Assembly: GCF_012726205.1 (NCBI RefSeq) | Contig: NZ_JAASAE010000006.1 | Span: forward strand, 1-64,000 | Direction: 5' to 3' | Source: Rhodococcus sp. HNM0569 | GTDB lineage: Bacteria > Actinomycetota > Actinomycetes > Mycobacteriales > Mycobacteriaceae | DNA length: 64,000 bases | Shown: positions 1 to 7,861 of the stretch, one piece after another | Position numbering within the stretch: position 1 is the first letter of the stretch | Layout of the letters: every line of letters starts with the position of its first letter | The notes under the pieces: model-generated | Seen by the model: the letters and a program-made list of their open reading frames with translations, nothing else | What the model was told of the DNA's origin: nothing | The model's database searches: none | Position numbers and translations under genes: made by a program

Positions 1-6
1 CGCTAA

Positions 7-26
7 CCCGGCCCTGAAGGACCGGG
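7..26 (-). terminator. possible terminator hairpin at window edge
   Basis: Arms CCCGG and CCGGG close over a CC/GG inner pair, one A-C mismatch and a TGAA loop. It lies about 50 bases past the stop of the leftward phosphotransferase operon, so it could end that transcript. There is no T-run. The same kind of hairpin also occurs at IS200/IS605 ends, but no transposase is visible in the window. Confidence 0.35.
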
Positions 27-76
27 CTTGCGCGCTACGTTCTCCGGTCACCTTGTCGTACTTCCTTTCTCGCCGA

Positions 77-1120
77 TCACAGGCCGGCGGCATCCGCGAC
101 CTCGGTGGCCTTGTCGATCAGTGCGTCGATGCGCGCGACGGTGGGCGTACCTGCGGCGGCCTTGTTGCGCGGCTCGTCGAGTGCGCGCCGCATGACGCCT
201 TCCGCGATGACCGCGACCTTCCACAGACCCAACGCATGCCAGTACCGCAGCGCGGCGGGGTCGCGGCCGGTCTCGTCGAGGTACACGCGCGACAGCTCGG
301 CCCGGTCGGGGAAGCCGGGCAGCGCGGCCGCCGGGAAGTCGCCTGCGGTGTCCTCGCCCGGCTCGGGCCAGTACGCGAGCAGCGAGCCCATGTCCGCGAG
401 CGGGTCGCCCAACGTCGACAGCTCCCAGTCGAGCACCGCCGTCACTTCGCCGGTGCCGGGCGCGGTCACGACATTGCGCAGGTGGAAGTCGCCGTGCACG
501 AGCGTCGTCTCGGTCTGGTCGGGAACCGCCGCACGCAGTCTTGCGGTGAGCGCGTCGAGCGCGGGCGATTCGCGCGTCTTGGACTGTTCCCACTGACCGG
601 ACCATCGTTTGAGTTGCCGTGCCGCATAGGGCTTGTGAGACGCAAGATCGGACAGCCCCACCTGCTCGAGGTCCACCGCGTGGACCCGCGCCAGGGTGCG
701 CGCGAGCGACAGCCCGGTCACACGCCGCTGGGCGGGTGCGAGCGATCCGGCAACCGGCATCCGGTCGACGACGAGCCCGTCGACGAACTCCATCAGCACG
801 AGCGCCGCGTCGCCGCACTCCCCCGGCGCCGAGACCCCGAGGATGCGCGGCACCGGGACGTCGGTGCCGGCGAGCGCGTGCAGGATGCGCGCCTCACGAA
901 CGACGTCGTGCGCCGACGCGAGCAGGTGGCCGAGCGGCGGCCGCCGCAGCACCCAGCGGTTCGCCGCCGCGTCACGCACGACGTAGGTGAGATTCGACTG
1001 TCCCAGACCGATCCGGTCGAACTCGAACGGCGCCACCGCGGCAGGGTCGACGCTCGCGATCCAGGCGACCGCCGCCTGCCGGTCGACGCCGGGCACCGCG
1101 GTCACGCTCGTCTCAGGCAC
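77..1120 (-). CDS. APH-family phosphotransferase (ACAD10/11- and LvaA-like kinase)
   Basis: A 347-residue aminoglycoside-phosphotransferase/choline-kinase fold protein. The catalytic loop [10 protein letters not shown] near residue 204 carries the HGD...N motif, and [16 protein letters not shown] near residue 230 supplies the metal-binding Asp. GTG at 1120 is chosen because it overlaps the stop of the upstream acyl-CoA dehydrogenase by 8 bases; a longer reading has only low-quality sequence upstream. Kinases of this family paired with an acyl-CoA dehydrogenase phosphorylate 4-hydroxyacyl-CoA (LvaA in Pseudomonas levulinate use; the fused human ACAD10/11). That the substrate here is a 4-hydroxyacyl-CoA is inference from the neighbours; antibiotic resistance is unlikely. 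Confidence 0.88.
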   Translation of the reverse strand: MPETSVTAVPGVDRQAAVAWIASVDPAAVAPFEFDRIGLGQSNLTYVVRDAAANRWVLRRPPLGHLLASAHDVVREARILHALAGTDVPVPRILGVSAPGECGDAALVLMEFVDGLVVDRMPVAGSLAPAQRRVTGLSLARTLARVHAVDLEQVGLSDLASHKPYAARQLKRWSGQWEQSKTRESPALDALTARLRAAVPDQTETTLVHGDFHLRNVVTAPGTGEVTAVLDWELSTLGDPLADMGSLLAYWPEPGEDTAGDFPAAALPGFPDRAELSRVYLDETGRDPAALRYWHALGLWKVAVIAEGVMRRALDEPRNKAAAGTPTVARIDALIDKATEVADAAGL

Positions 1121-2354
1121 CGGCCGCCACCGGGGCAGGCGCGGTGGGTGCACCGTCGCGGTACTTGCGCAGCTCCGCCTTCGCGATCGCGCGCTTGTGC
1201 ACCTCGTCGGGGCCGTCGGCGAGCCGCAGCGTCCGCATGTGCGCGTACGCCTCGGCGAGCGGAAAGTCGTCGGTGACGCCGCCACCGCCGTGCACCTGGA
1301 TCGCGCGGTCGATGATCTTCAACGCCATCTGCGGCGCGGCGACCTTGATCGCGGCGATCTCGGTGCGCGCCTCCTTGTTGCCGACGGTGTCCATCATGTG
1401 CGCGGCCTTCAGCGTGAGCAGTCGCACCATCTCGATCTCGATGCGCGCCTCGGCGATCCAGTCCTGGATGTTGGCGCGTTCGCTGACCGGCGCGCCGAAG
1501 GTGACGCGCCGCTGCGCCCGGGTGCACAGCAGTTCGAGGGCACGTTCGGCCATGCCGATCGCACGCATGCAGTGGTGGATGCGCCCGGGCCCGAGCCGGG
1601 CCTGGCTGATCGCGAAACCTTCACCCTCACCGGACAGGACGTCCTCGACGGGCACACGAACATTCTCGAACAGGATCTCGGCGTGCCCCTCCCGGTCCAT
1701 GTATCCGAAGACCGGCAGGCTGCGCACGATCGTTACCCCCGGCGCGTCGATCGGGACGACCATCATGGACTGCTGGCGGTGCGTCGGCGCGCTCGGGTCG
1801 GTCTTACCCATCACGATGAGCACGCGGCACAGGGCGTGCATTGCATTGGACGCGAACCACTTCCGCCCGTTGAGCACGTAGCCGTCACCGTCGCGCACCA
1901 TGCTCAGTTCGATGTTGGTGGCATCGGAACTCGCGACGGCCGGTTCCGTCATGGCGAAGGCGGACGCCATCTCACCGTCGAGCAGCGGTTTCAGGTACCG
2001 CTGCCTGTGTTCGTCGGTGCCGAACAGCGTCAGCACCTCGATGTTTCCGGTGTCGGGCGCGTTGCAGTTGCAGGCCTCGGACGCGATGCGGCTGCGGCCC
2101 ATCACCTCGGCGAGCGGCGCGTACTCGAGGTTGGTCAGGCCCGGGCCCCAGTCCGGATGCGGATGGAAGAGGTTCCACAGGCCGCGGCGCTTCGCCTCCA
2201 CCTTGAGCTCTTCCATGATCGGTGGCTGGAAGTGCGGATCGCCCGACTCCCGCATCTGTTCGGCGTAGACGCGTTCGGCCGGGTACACGTGGGTGTCCAT
2301 GAAGTCGTGCAGTTCCTCGAGATACTTCCGGGTCCGGTCACTCGGCTCGAACAC
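1113..2354 (-). CDS. acyl-CoA dehydrogenase (ACAD11/LvaC-like)
   Basis: A 413-residue FAD-dependent acyl-CoA dehydrogenase. The FAD/substrate segment [16 protein letters not shown], the RVTFGAP motif and the C-terminal [16 protein letters not shown] segment are all present and the length is normal. The GTG at 2354 is preceded by an AGGAGG site. It lies between an SDR gene and an APH-type kinase gene that it overlaps, so the three form one leftward operon. In ACAD10/11 and LvaC systems this enzyme acts after the kinase, converting the phosphorylated 4-hydroxyacyl-CoA toward a beta-oxidation intermediate; that role is inferred from context. Confidence 0.92.
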   Translation of the reverse strand: MFEPSDRTRKYLEELHDFMDTHVYPAERVYAEQMRESGDPHFQPPIMEELKVEAKRRGLWNLFHPHPDWGPGLTNLEYAPLAEVMGRSRIASEACNCNAPDTGNIEVLTLFGTDEHRQRYLKPLLDGEMASAFAMTEPAVASSDATNIELSMVRDGDGYVLNGRKWFASNAMHALCRVLIVMGKTDPSAPTHRQQSMMVVPIDAPGVTIVRSLPVFGYMDREGHAEILFENVRVPVEDVLSGEGEGFAISQARLGPGRIHHCMRAIGMAERALELLCTRAQRRVTFGAPVSERANIQDWIAEARIEIEMVRLLTLKAAHMMDTVGNKEARTEIAAIKVAAPQMALKIIDRAIQVHGGGGVTDDFPLAEAYAHMRTLRLADGPDEVHKRAIAKAELRKYRDGAPTAPAPVAAGA

Positions 2355-2383
2355 GGCGCCTCCTGTGCGATCGGGTGGATGGG

Positions 2384-3211
2384 TCAGTTCGTGTCCGCGA
2401 GCAGGCCGGCCTGGTACCGCCGCATGCCGCGCAGCCATCGGTCGTAGTCGGAACCCTTGTGGCGGTACATCTCCAACACGTCGGCGTGCGGAAGGATCAG
2501 GAACCTCCGGGCACGGACTCCGTCGAGCACGATCGACGCCACCGCGTCGGGGCTCAGCACCTCGCCGGCACCGGTGACGGCGCGTGCCGCGGCTCCCTCG
2601 AGCGGCTGCGACGACGACGCTCCCGCCCGCAACATGTCGGTGTCGACACCCATCGGGCACACGCAGCTGACGCCGATGCCCTGGTCGCCGTAGGTGACCG
2701 AGAGCCATTCGGCGAAGCCGACCGCGGCGTGCTTGGTGGTCGAGTACGTTGCCGACCCGATCTGGGTGAGCAGTCCCGCCGCCGACGCGGTGGACACGAA
2801 GTACCCGGAACCGCGTTCGAGCCAGCGCGGGACGAGTTGCTGCGCGGCGCGCACGTGTGCGCGCACGTTGACCTCGAGCGACAGGTCCCAGTCGGACTCG
2901 CTCGCGAGGCCGCTGCCGCGGCTGACCCCGGCATTGGCGAAGTACAGGTCGACCGGCCCGAACTCGCGCTCCGCCCACGCGAGTGCGTCGGCGATCACGG
3001 CGGGATCGGACACGTCGCCCGCGAGGGGCGCGGCCGTGCCTGCCGGCAGGTCGGCGACGACGCGTTCGACGGCGGCGCGGTCGAGGTCGACCGCGACGAC
3101 GCGCGCCCCCTCCGCAGCCAGCGCCCGGGCGAGTGCGCCGCCGATACCGCCACCCGCGCCGGTCACGACCGCGACGCGTCCGTCGAACCGGACGGGTTCC
3201 GCAGTGCTCAC
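2384..3211 (-). CDS. short-chain dehydrogenase/reductase
   Basis: A 275-residue classical SDR. The N-terminal nucleotide site [12 protein letters not shown] begins near residue 17, NAG follows, and the active site is Ser in STASAAG with a complete YSTTK catalytic pair. It starts at GTG 3211, reading VSTAEP, and is first in the leftward SDR-ACAD-kinase operon, 29 bases before the ACAD start. By analogy with LvaD it could interconvert a 4-oxo and 4-hydroxyacyl-CoA, but SDR substrate cannot be read from sequence. Confidence 0.9.
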   Translation of the reverse strand: MSTAEPVRFDGRVAVVTGAGGGIGGALARALAAEGARVVAVDLDRAAVERVVADLPAGTAAPLAGDVSDPAVIADALAWAEREFGPVDLYFANAGVSRGSGLASESDWDLSLEVNVRAHVRAAQQLVPRWLERGSGYFVSTASAAGLLTQIGSATYSTTKHAAVGFAEWLSVTYGDQGIGVSCVCPMGVDTDMLRAGASSSQPLEGAAARAVTGAGEVLSPDAVASIVLDGVRARRFLILPHADVLEMYRHKGSDYDRWLRGMRRYQAGLLADTN

Positions 3212-3270
3212 TCGCGTTCCTCTCGCCGTCGTGGCACGCTCCGAAAGAGCGTGACTCAGGTCTCACCGCA

Positions 3271-3299
3271 TGTATAGTTGAAGTCGGCGTCATATTCAA
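3271..3299 (-). promoter_or_regulatory. sigma70-type promoter of the SDR-ACAD-kinase operon
   Basis: On the minus strand a -35 TTGAAT (3294-3299) and a -10 TATACA (3271-3276) are separated by exactly 17 bases, in the 180-base gap between the divergent SDR and MaoC-like genes. The -10 sits about 60 bases upstream of the SDR start. The AT-rich stretch stands out from its GC-rich surroundings. Confidence 0.6.
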
Positions 3300-3391
3300 T
3301 CCATACCCCTCGGCGGGCGTCATTCCACCCCTCTCACCTGCAGCGTCGGCACCGACGCGGACGACGCCGCCGTCGAATCAGGAGGCTTCCG

Positions 3392-3898
3392 ATGACCACG
3401 AGCCACATCCACGCCGAGCCGGCACGCCCCCGCAACCATGCCGAACTCACCGAACTGCGGGGACGGGAACTGGGGCCCACCGCGTGGCACGCACTGCCGC
3501 AGGACCGCGTGAATGCGTTCGCGGACGTGACCGAAGACCACCAGTGGATCCACGTCGACCCCGAGCGCGCTGCGACGACCGATCTCGGCGGCACGATCGC
3601 CCACGGCCTGCTGACGCTGTCGCTCGGCCCGGCACTCAGCTCCGAGCTGTTGCGGTTCGACGGGTTCGCCCACGGGCTCAACTACGGATACGACAAGGTC
3701 CGCTTCCCGGCACCGGTCCCGGTGGGCTCGCGCGTGCGGATGCGTGTCGAAATCCTGTCCGCCGACGAGGTTCCCGGTGGGATCCAAGTGACCACGAAGC
3801 AGACGATGGAGCGTGAGGGCGACGAGATCGCCTGCGGCGGCAAGCCGGTCATGGTCGCGGTGTCACTCTCGCGTGTCGTCGCACACGCCGACGACTGA
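3392..3898 (+). CDS. MaoC-like hotdog-fold dehydratase
   Basis: A 168-residue single-hotdog enoyl-CoA hydratase-like (MaoC/NodN) protein. The hydratase signature is visible as DHQWIHVDPERA followed by GGTIAHGLLTLSL, giving the Asp/His catalytic pair. ATG 3392 has AGGAGG (3380-3385) at good spacing. It is divergent from the SDR operon and 54 bases ahead of an acyl-CoA synthetase, so it probably hydrates an enoyl-CoA made from the acid activated by that ligase. Normal family length. Confidence 0.88.
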   Translation: MTTSHIHAEPARPRNHAELTELRGRELGPTAWHALPQDRVNAFADVTEDHQWIHVDPERAATTDLGGTIAHGLLTLSLGPALSSELLRFDGFAHGLNYGYDKVRFPAPVPVGSRVRMRVEILSADEVPGGIQVTTKQTMEREGDEIACGGKPVMVAVSLSRVVAHADD

Positions 3899-3952
3899 GC
3901 TTCCGACCAGGCCCCCACGAGCCCGAACGCCGCACCAGCACGAAAGGCCGCC

Positions 3953-5470
3953 ATGCCGAACATCATCGATCCCGTCCGCCGCCACGCACACACGGCGCCG
4001 TCCGACATCGCTCTGCGAGGATTCGACGTCACCACTGGACATTCCGACACGTGGACCTACCGCGAGCTGTCCGACGCGAGCGCACGATTCGCCGGAATGC
4101 TCGATGCGGCAGGAGTCGAGCCGGGAGATCGGGTACTGCTGCTCGCACCGTCGGTGCCGGAGTTCGCGGTGGCGTACTTCGGAATCGCGGCCGCAGGCGC
4201 GGTCGTCGTCCCGGTCAACACGATGTCGACGGTGCACGAGCTCGCATACGTCCTCGACGACGCCGGGTGCGCGCTCGCGGTTGCGTGGCACACGTGCGCC
4301 GACGCCGTGACGCAGGCGGCGACCGCCGCGGCGACACCCGTGCACCTGCTGCTGCCGCGCGCGAGCGACACCGCAGCGGCGTTCCCGGCTCCGGTGCACG
4401 ACCGCGCGCCCGACGACACCGCCGCGATCCTGTACACGTCGGGCACGACGGGGCGCCCCAAGGGCGCACAGCTCACGACGTCGAATCTGCTGTCGGCCGG
4501 GGAGATCGGTGTGGCAGGCAGCGGCAGCCACGGCGCCGACCGCACCGGCACCGCGTTGCCGCTGTTCCACGTGTTCGGCCAGGCATCGATCATGATGGCC
4601 ACGTTCACCGGGGGTGGTTCGCTCTCGCTGCTCCCTCGATTCGACGCGTCCGCGATGCTCGCGATGTTGCGCCACGACGAGCTCACGATCATGGCCGGTG
4701 TCCCCACGATGTGGAACGCCCTGTTGCACGCCGCGGGCGATGCGTCGCCGCGCGACTTCGCCCAGTTGCGCATCGCGATCTCGGGCGGCGCCTCGTTGCC
4801 GGGTGAGGTTGCCCGCGAATTCCAACGCCGGTTCGGCTGCACCCTGCTCGAGGGCTACGGCCTGACCGAGACCACGGCGTTCGGCACGTTCAACGACGTC
4901 GAACACACCCCGCGCGCAGGCTGGACGGGCCGAGCTGCCGCACGCACCGAGGTCCAGGTGCTCTCGCCGGACGGCGAGCCGTGCCCCACCGGCACCGTCG
5001 GCGAGGTGGTCGTGCGCGGCGCAACGGTCATGAAGGGCTACTGGAACCAGCCCGACTCGACGGCGGCCGCGTTCACCACCGATGGCTGGTTCCGCACCGG
5101 AGACCTCGGCGAGCTCGACGACCAGGGCAACCTGCGGATCGTCGACCGCGTCAAGGATCTGGTGATCCGAGGCGGCTACAACGTCTACCCGTCGGAGGTC
5201 GAGGAGGTGCTCTACGCGCATCCGGAGATCGTCGAGGCCGCCGTCGTGGGAATACCCGACGACTACTACGGCGAAGAGATCGCGGCGCTCGTGGTGCCGC
5301 GCGCCGACGCGGCACTCACCGCGGACGAGGTGAGTGCATACTGCCGGGAACGGCTCTCGGCATACAAGATTCCGCGAATCGTTCAGTTCGCGGACGCACT
5401 GCCGAAGGGCGCGACGGGCAAGATCCTCAAGCGCGCGATCGACCGAGACGCACTGCGCGCGCCGTTGTGA
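3953..5470 (+). CDS. acyl-CoA synthetase (AMP-forming, FadD type)
   Basis: A 505-residue ANL-superfamily ligase that activates a carboxylic acid to its CoA ester with ATP. All core motifs are seen: P-loop YTSGTTGRPKG near residue 161, GYGLTETT near 300, GWFRTGDLG near 377, and the C-terminal PKGATGKILK with its catalytic lysine near 483. ATG 3953 follows GAAAGG. It shares a transcript with the MaoC-like gene and converges with a TetR gene only 6 bases away. Chain-length preference cannot be told; in an lva-like scheme it would fill the LvaE role. Confidence 0.92.
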   Translation: MPNIIDPVRRHAHTAPSDIALRGFDVTTGHSDTWTYRELSDASARFAGMLDAAGVEPGDRVLLLAPSVPEFAVAYFGIAAAGAVVVPVNTMSTVHELAYVLDDAGCALAVAWHTCADAVTQAATAAATPVHLLLPRASDTAAAFPAPVHDRAPDDTAAILYTSGTTGRPKGAQLTTSNLLSAGEIGVAGSGSHGADRTGTALPLFHVFGQASIMMATFTGGGSLSLLPRFDASAMLAMLRHDELTIMAGVPTMWNALLHAAGDASPRDFAQLRIAISGGASLPGEVAREFQRRFGCTLLEGYGLTETTAFGTFNDVEHTPRAGWTGRAAARTEVQVLSPDGEPCPTGTVGEVVVRGATVMKGYWNQPDSTAAAFTTDGWFRTGDLGELDDQGNLRIVDRVKDLVIRGGYNVYPSEVEEVLYAHPEIVEAAVVGIPDDYYGEEIAALVVPRADAALTADEVSAYCRERLSAYKIPRIVQFADALPKGATGKILKRAIDRDALRAPL

Positions 5471-5476
5471 CGACGA

Positions 5477-6196
5477 TCAGTCCGCAGTGGACAGCCGAAG
5501 CGCGTTGACCCACAAGCGGTTCGCGGTGGCGACCAGCTCGTCGAAGGACGCGAGCTGTTCGTCGCCGTGCGTGGTGGGCTCCGACACGAAATACGAGAAG
5601 CCGAGCCGGGAGATCATGCCGGACAGCGCACGCGACGCCAACAGCGGATCGAGCGAGCGATCCGCGAGACCCCGCTTCTGCAGATCGGCGATGCTGCGCG
5701 CGTTGCGGCGCACGAAGGCGTCGGCGCGTTCCTGGCGCAGCTTCCGGAATTCCGGATCGATGTGCGCGACCTGTTCGAGCAGCGCCATCAGGCGCGCATT
5801 GCGCCGGTACGCCTCGAGGTAGGCGCGATTGCTCGCCGAGATGATCGCGACCGGGTCGTCGTCGGCGTCGACATGCGGCATGCCCGGGTGCATCATGTCT
5901 TCCTGCGCCTGCTCGAGCACCGCGGCGAAGATCTCGTCCTTGCCGGCGAAGTACGTGTAGAACGTGCCCGACGAGCATTTCGCCTCGCGCGTGATGTCGA
6001 TGAGCCGCGAATCCAGGTAGCCCGCCCGCTCGAACACCGTGCGCGCGGCCGCGATCAACGATGCTCGTGTCCGCAAGCCGCGCTCGGTGACGGGCAGCTC
6101 GCGCAGGAGCGCCGAGTTGGCCATCGAGGGCGGCGCGTCGTCGTCCCGGGAGGCCGACGGCGCCGCGTCGTCGCGTGAGGCGGCTGAAGAGGACAT
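5477..6196 (-). CDS. TetR-family transcriptional regulator
   Basis: A 239-residue one-component repressor. After an odd acidic/serine N-terminal extension with an internal near-repeat (SRDDAAPSA, SRDDDAPPS), the helix-turn-helix spans about residues 43-88 and ends in SSGTFYTYFAGKDEIF. The C-terminal half is an all-helical ligand domain. A second possible start is the Met of MANSALL (about 6124), which would remove the extension. It converges on the acyl-CoA synthetase and reads toward the module's far end, so it may control that module or the MHS transporter next door. Confidence 0.88.
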   Translation of the reverse strand: MSSSAASRDDAAPSASRDDDAPPSMANSALLRELPVTERGLRTRASLIAAARTVFERAGYLDSRLIDITREAKCSSGTFYTYFAGKDEIFAAVLEQAQEDMMHPGMPHVDADDDPVAIISASNRAYLEAYRRNARLMALLEQVAHIDPEFRKLRQERADAFVRRNARSIADLQKRGLADRSLDPLLASRALSGMISRLGFSYFVSEPTTHGDEQLASFDELVATANRLWVNALRLSTAD

Positions 6197-6279
6197 GGCA
6201 CCAATCTACAATCCCGGGGCGCACGCCCCGCTCGGGCGCGGTGCGCGGGACCGGACACACCGGCCCCGCGCACTCGTGG

Positions 6280-7650
6280 TCAGTACAGGTGGGCACCCGG
6301 CAGCGCATCGGGGTCCTGCCGCACGGATGCGGGGTTCGTCTCGCGCAGCCGCCATGCCGCGAGGAAGGTCAGCAGACCCATGAACGCGATGAACACCGAC
6401 ACGAACGCGGTGCTGCCGGTGTCGGCGATGATCGCGGTCATCACGACCGGCGTGCCGCCGCTCACCGTGATCGCGGCGCGTTGGTACGCGAGAGACGCGC
6501 TGGAGTACCGCACATTGGGTGCGAACAGTTCCGCGAGGTACGCGGCGATCGGCCCGTAGGTCATCGACTGGAAGATGCTGCCCACCATGACGGCGACGAA
6601 GAACCACCCCAGGTTCGCCGTGTCGACCAGCCAGAAGTACGGGAACGCCCACACGATGATCGCGGCGGCACCGATCATGATGAGCGGCCTGCGCCCCCAG
6701 CGGTCGGACATCTTGCCGGACCACAGAATCACGCCCACCGACAGGACGGACACGACGAGCGAGATCGCGAGGACGTCGTTGCGCTCCATGCCGAGTTCGG
6801 TGGTGCTGTAGCTGAGCACGCCCGCGATCGAGATGTAGAACAGGCAGTTGGTGGCGGCGAGCAGGCCGCATCCGAGGACGATCGTGCGCCAGTTGTGCTT
6901 GATCGCCTGCGCGAGCGGTGCCTGCACCACCTTCGCCGACCGCTTCGACGACTCCTGCTGCAGTGCACGGAATTCCGGCGTGTCCTCGACCTTGGTCTGG
7001 ATGTAGTACACGATCGGGAACAGCAGCGCGCTCGCGAAGAACGGGACCCGCCAGCCCCACGACAGGAAAGCCTCGTTCGAGATGGTGGCCGTCGCGATCA
7101 GGAAGACGAGATTTCCGAGCACGACACCGAAGGGCACCCCCATCTGCCCGAATGTTCCTGCTAGGCCTCGCTTCTTGGGCCCGGCGGATTCGGTGAGCAG
7201 CAGCACGATACCGCCCCACTGACCGCCGCACGCCGCGCCCTGCACGAAACGAAGCAGCACCAGCAGGATCGGCGCGGCGACGCCGATCTGTGCGGTGGTG
7301 GGCAGACACCCGATGAGGAAGGTCGCCGCGCCCATGAGCATCAGGCAGGTGACCACCGTCGGCTTGCGTCCGTATCTGTCGCCGTAATGGCCCGCGACGA
7401 GCCCACCGATCGGCCGGGCGATGAAGCCCGCCCAGAACGTGCTGAACGACAGCAGCGTGCCGGTGAGCGCGGACGCGTCGGGGAAGAACACATGCGGAAA
7501 CACCAGGGCCGCCGCGGTGCCGTAGAGGAAGAAGTCGTACCACTCGATCGAGCTGCCGACCAGGCCCGCGCCGAGGAGCTTGCGGTGCGCGCGTGGGGAG
7601 ACCGTGCCGGCGGCCGGGGCGGCCGAGCGACTCGTCGCGGGTGTCGCCAT
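6280..7650 (-). CDS. MFS transporter, metabolite:H+ symporter (MHS) family
   Basis: A 456-residue, roughly 12-helix inner-membrane symporter. The MHS hallmarks are present: IEWYDFFLYGTAAAL in the first helix, GHYGDRYGRKP after helix 2, and a second RWGRRPL loop between the halves. ATG 7650 has AGGAGG seven bases upstream. MHS members import organic acids or zwitterions such as alpha-ketoglutarate, shikimate or betaine. It lies next to a TetR gene and the acyl-CoA module, so a carboxylic acid substrate is plausible but not proven. Confidence 0.9.
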   Translation of the reverse strand: MATPATSRSAAPAAGTVSPRAHRKLLGAGLVGSSIEWYDFFLYGTAAALVFPHVFFPDASALTGTLLSFSTFWAGFIARPIGGLVAGHYGDRYGRKPTVVTCLMLMGAATFLIGCLPTTAQIGVAAPILLVLLRFVQGAACGGQWGGIVLLLTESAGPKKRGLAGTFGQMGVPFGVVLGNLVFLIATATISNEAFLSWGWRVPFFASALLFPIVYYIQTKVEDTPEFRALQQESSKRSAKVVQAPLAQAIKHNWRTIVLGCGLLAATNCLFYISIAGVLSYSTTELGMERNDVLAISLVVSVLSVGVILWSGKMSDRWGRRPLIMIGAAAIIVWAFPYFWLVDTANLGWFFVAVMVGSIFQSMTYGPIAAYLAELFAPNVRYSSASLAYQRAAITVSGGTPVVMTAIIADTGSTAFVSVFIAFMGLLTFLAAWRLRETNPASVRQDPDALPGAHLY

Positions 7651-7694
7651 GAACCCTCCTGGGTGTCGTGATCCTGCGATGGGACCAGCAACTA

Positions 7695-7718
7695 GAACTT
7701 GACGCCAAGTTCAAGTTC
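7695..7718. promoter_or_regulatory. palindromic operator upstream of the MHS transporter
   Basis: A perfect inverted repeat, GAACTTG (7695-7701) and CAAGTTC (7706-7712) around ACGC, followed directly by a third half-site AAGTTC (7713-7718). It is 45 bases upstream of the transporter ATG, where a repressor would act. The neighbouring TetR protein is the obvious candidate binder; this is inference. Confidence 0.5.
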
Positions 7719-7748
7719 GCCGTGCGACAAGTGTGCGGCGGAGCGACG

Positions 7749-7764
7749 TGTGATGTCAATCACT
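7749..7764. promoter_or_regulatory. CRP/GlxR-like binding site
   Basis: TGTGA (7749-7753), six bases, TCACT (7760-7764), matching the CRP/GlxR consensus TGTGA-N6-TCACA at nine of ten positions. It lies about 100 bases upstream of the MHS transporter start. Two comparable sites occur elsewhere in the window at catabolic promoters. Confidence 0.5.
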
Positions 7765-7792
7765 GGAAAGTGACCGTGTCCCCGAGAAACGC

Positions 7793-7849
7793 CGAGCGGG
7801 CGGTGTCCCCGAGATCCACTCGATCGATCCCCGGGACACCGCCCGCTCG
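7793..7849 (-). terminator. long perfect terminator hairpin after the MetE-like gene
   Basis: A 17-bp perfect stem (7793-7809 with 7833-7849) closes over a 23-base loop, 13 bases past the stop of the leftward MetE-like gene. No T-tract follows, as is usual in actinomycetes. Confidence 0.75.
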
Positions 7850-7861
7850 TGCGCCCTACCC

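Noticed and set aside
1113..3323. Apparent 736-residue SDR-region/acyl-CoA dehydrogenase fusion
   Set aside because: The N-terminal part is an out-of-frame Arg/Gly-rich reading of the SDR gene; the true dehydrogenase starts at GTG 2354 behind AGGAGG.
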